Assembly (NCBI GenBank): GCA_030610025.1
Contig: JAUWSP010000134.1
Coordinates: forward strand, 1-7,231
Origin: Acidobacteriota bacterium
Lineage (GTDB): Bacteria > Acidobacteriota > Thermoanaerobaculia > Multivoradales > JAHEKO01
Length of the DNA stretch: 7,231 nucleotides
Reading direction: 5' to 3'
How positions within the stretch are numbered: position 1 is the stretch's first letter; every line of letters starts with the position of its first letter. This document shows positions 6,474 through 7,231 of this stretch, piece after piece. A program made the translations under genes and the position numbers. Under the pieces are notes generated by a model. That model worked only from the letters and a program-made list of their open reading frames with translations. It did not search any database and was not told where the DNA came from.

Positions 6474-7231
6474 ATGGCGAGTGAGCATGCACTCATGGCT
6501 GGAGGGGGTAGCGGCGGTCATGTGTTCCCTGCCCTGGCGGTCGCCGATGAGCTGCGCCAACGGGGATGGCAGGTGAGCTGGATGGGACGGAGTTTGGGTA
6601 TGGAGAAAGAGCTTGTTGAAGCCCGTGGACTGCCCTATCACGGCTTGCCGGCGAAGGCCGTTGTTGGACGTGGACCCTTCCAGAAGCTCACCGCGCTCGG
6701 AACCCTGGGAGCCTCATCCTGGCGTGCCCGACAGATGATCCATGATCTGCAGGCCGATGTGGTTTTGGGAACCGGCGGTTACGTCTCCGTGCCCGGGGTT
6801 CTGGGTGCGGCGCTGAACAGACGCCCTATCGTTCTGCTCGAGCCCAACGCAGAGGCTGGGTCGGCGAACCGGTGGTTGTCCCGCTGGGCAGCATCGGCGG
6901 CAGTCGCCCTCGCAGGGGTCGAGGGGCAGCTGCGTTGTCCCTCTCGAGTGACGGGAGTACCGGTTCGCCGGGAGTTCTTCGAAGCTCGGGATCCACGGCC
7001 CGCGAACGGCGCGCTCCGCCTGCTGGTTCTGGGCGGTAGCCAGGGGGCCCGCCAGCTGAATCAACTGGTGCCGGCGGCCCTGTGCCGACTCGGCGACAGG
7101 GCTAGCGGTCTCGAAGTCGTGCACCAGGTTGGTGAAGAGTTGCTCGAGGAGGCGCAGATCGCATACCGCCAGAGCGAGTTGGGAGGCCTCCAGGCTCGAG
7201 TCGTTCCCTTTCTGGATGATGTCGCCACCGA
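6474..7231 (+). CDS. murG: UDP-GlcNAc:lipid I N-acetylglucosaminyltransferase MurG (partial, 3' end cut by window)
   Basis: Peripheral membrane glycosyltransferase (GT28 family, GT-B fold) on the cytoplasmic face that adds GlcNAc from UDP-GlcNAc to lipid I, giving lipid II. The first 252 residues are present, about 70% of the usual length (E. coli 355), and the frame is open to the window edge. The N-terminal domain has the glycine loop GGGSGGH at 10-16 (usually GGTGGH), FPALAVADELRQRGWQV, and the second loop GTGGYVSVP. The segment LLEPNAEAGSANR (121-133) replaces the common LHEQNxxxGxxNR. The C-terminal donor domain begins with VLGGSQGARQLNQ (GGSQGAR at 187-193). ATG 6474 gives the short leader MASEHALMAGGG that the family shows; ATG 6495 would leave almost nothing before the loop, and GTG 6465 would add three residues. 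It follows ftsW on the same strand. Confidence 0.95.
   Translation, partial: MASEHALMAGGGSGGHVFPALAVADELRQRGWQVSWMGRSLGMEKELVEARGLPYHGLPAKAVVGRGPFQKLTALGTLGASSWRARQMIHDLQADVVLGTGGYVSVPGVLGAALNRRPIVLLEPNAEAGSANRWLSRWAASAAVALAGVEGQLRCPSRVTGVPVRREFFEARDPRPANGALRLLVLGGSQGARQLNQLVPAALCRLGDRASGLEVVHQVGEELLEEAQIAYRQSELGGLQARVVPFLDDVAT

Noticed and set aside
6394..6576. A 60-codon forward open frame spanning the ftsW-murG junction
   Set aside because: It overlaps both real genes in another frame, and its second half is a shadow of the murG glycine-loop region. It is kept only as a possible sign of a shifted ftsW tail.

Overview
The window is a stretch of the division and cell wall (dcw) cluster from a GC-rich, apparently Gram-negative bacterium. 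All genes are on the plus strand, in the order ftsI (last codons only) - murE - murF - mraY - murD - ftsW - murG (cut by the window end). MurE carries the DNPR motif typical of enzymes that add meso-diaminopimelate. MraY follows the Escherichia coli layout almost residue for residue at its catalytic positions. MurG has an E-P-N variant of the usual H-E-Q-N segment, which I associate from memory with Acidobacteriota. I therefore lean towards Acidobacteriota or a deltaproteobacterial-type lineage, but this is a weak inference.

Layout: the ftsI stop overlaps the murE start (ATGA). murF most likely starts at a TTG inside the end of murE, behind a GGAGG ribosome binding site. murF and mraY share one base (TGATG). 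murD begins three bases after mraY with GTG. ftsW begins inside the last codons of murD. murG follows after a gap of about 60 bases, the only intergenic space of any size. I see no promoter, terminator, RNA gene, repeat, CRISPR array or mobile element. The dense overlaps suggest one transcript with translational coupling.

Function: MurD, MurE and MurF are ATP-dependent ligases that add D-Glu, the third residue (probably meso-DAP) and D-Ala-D-Ala to UDP-MurNAc-L-Ala. MraY moves the phospho-MurNAc-pentapeptide onto undecaprenyl phosphate to make lipid I, and MurG adds GlcNAc to make lipid II. FtsW polymerises lipid II at the septum together with FtsI. The window thus covers most of the lipid II route plus its septal polymerase.

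I found no previously undescribed system. The points worth a second look are the murF start choice, sequence variants at normally conserved positions of FtsW and MurG, and the ftsW-murG junction.
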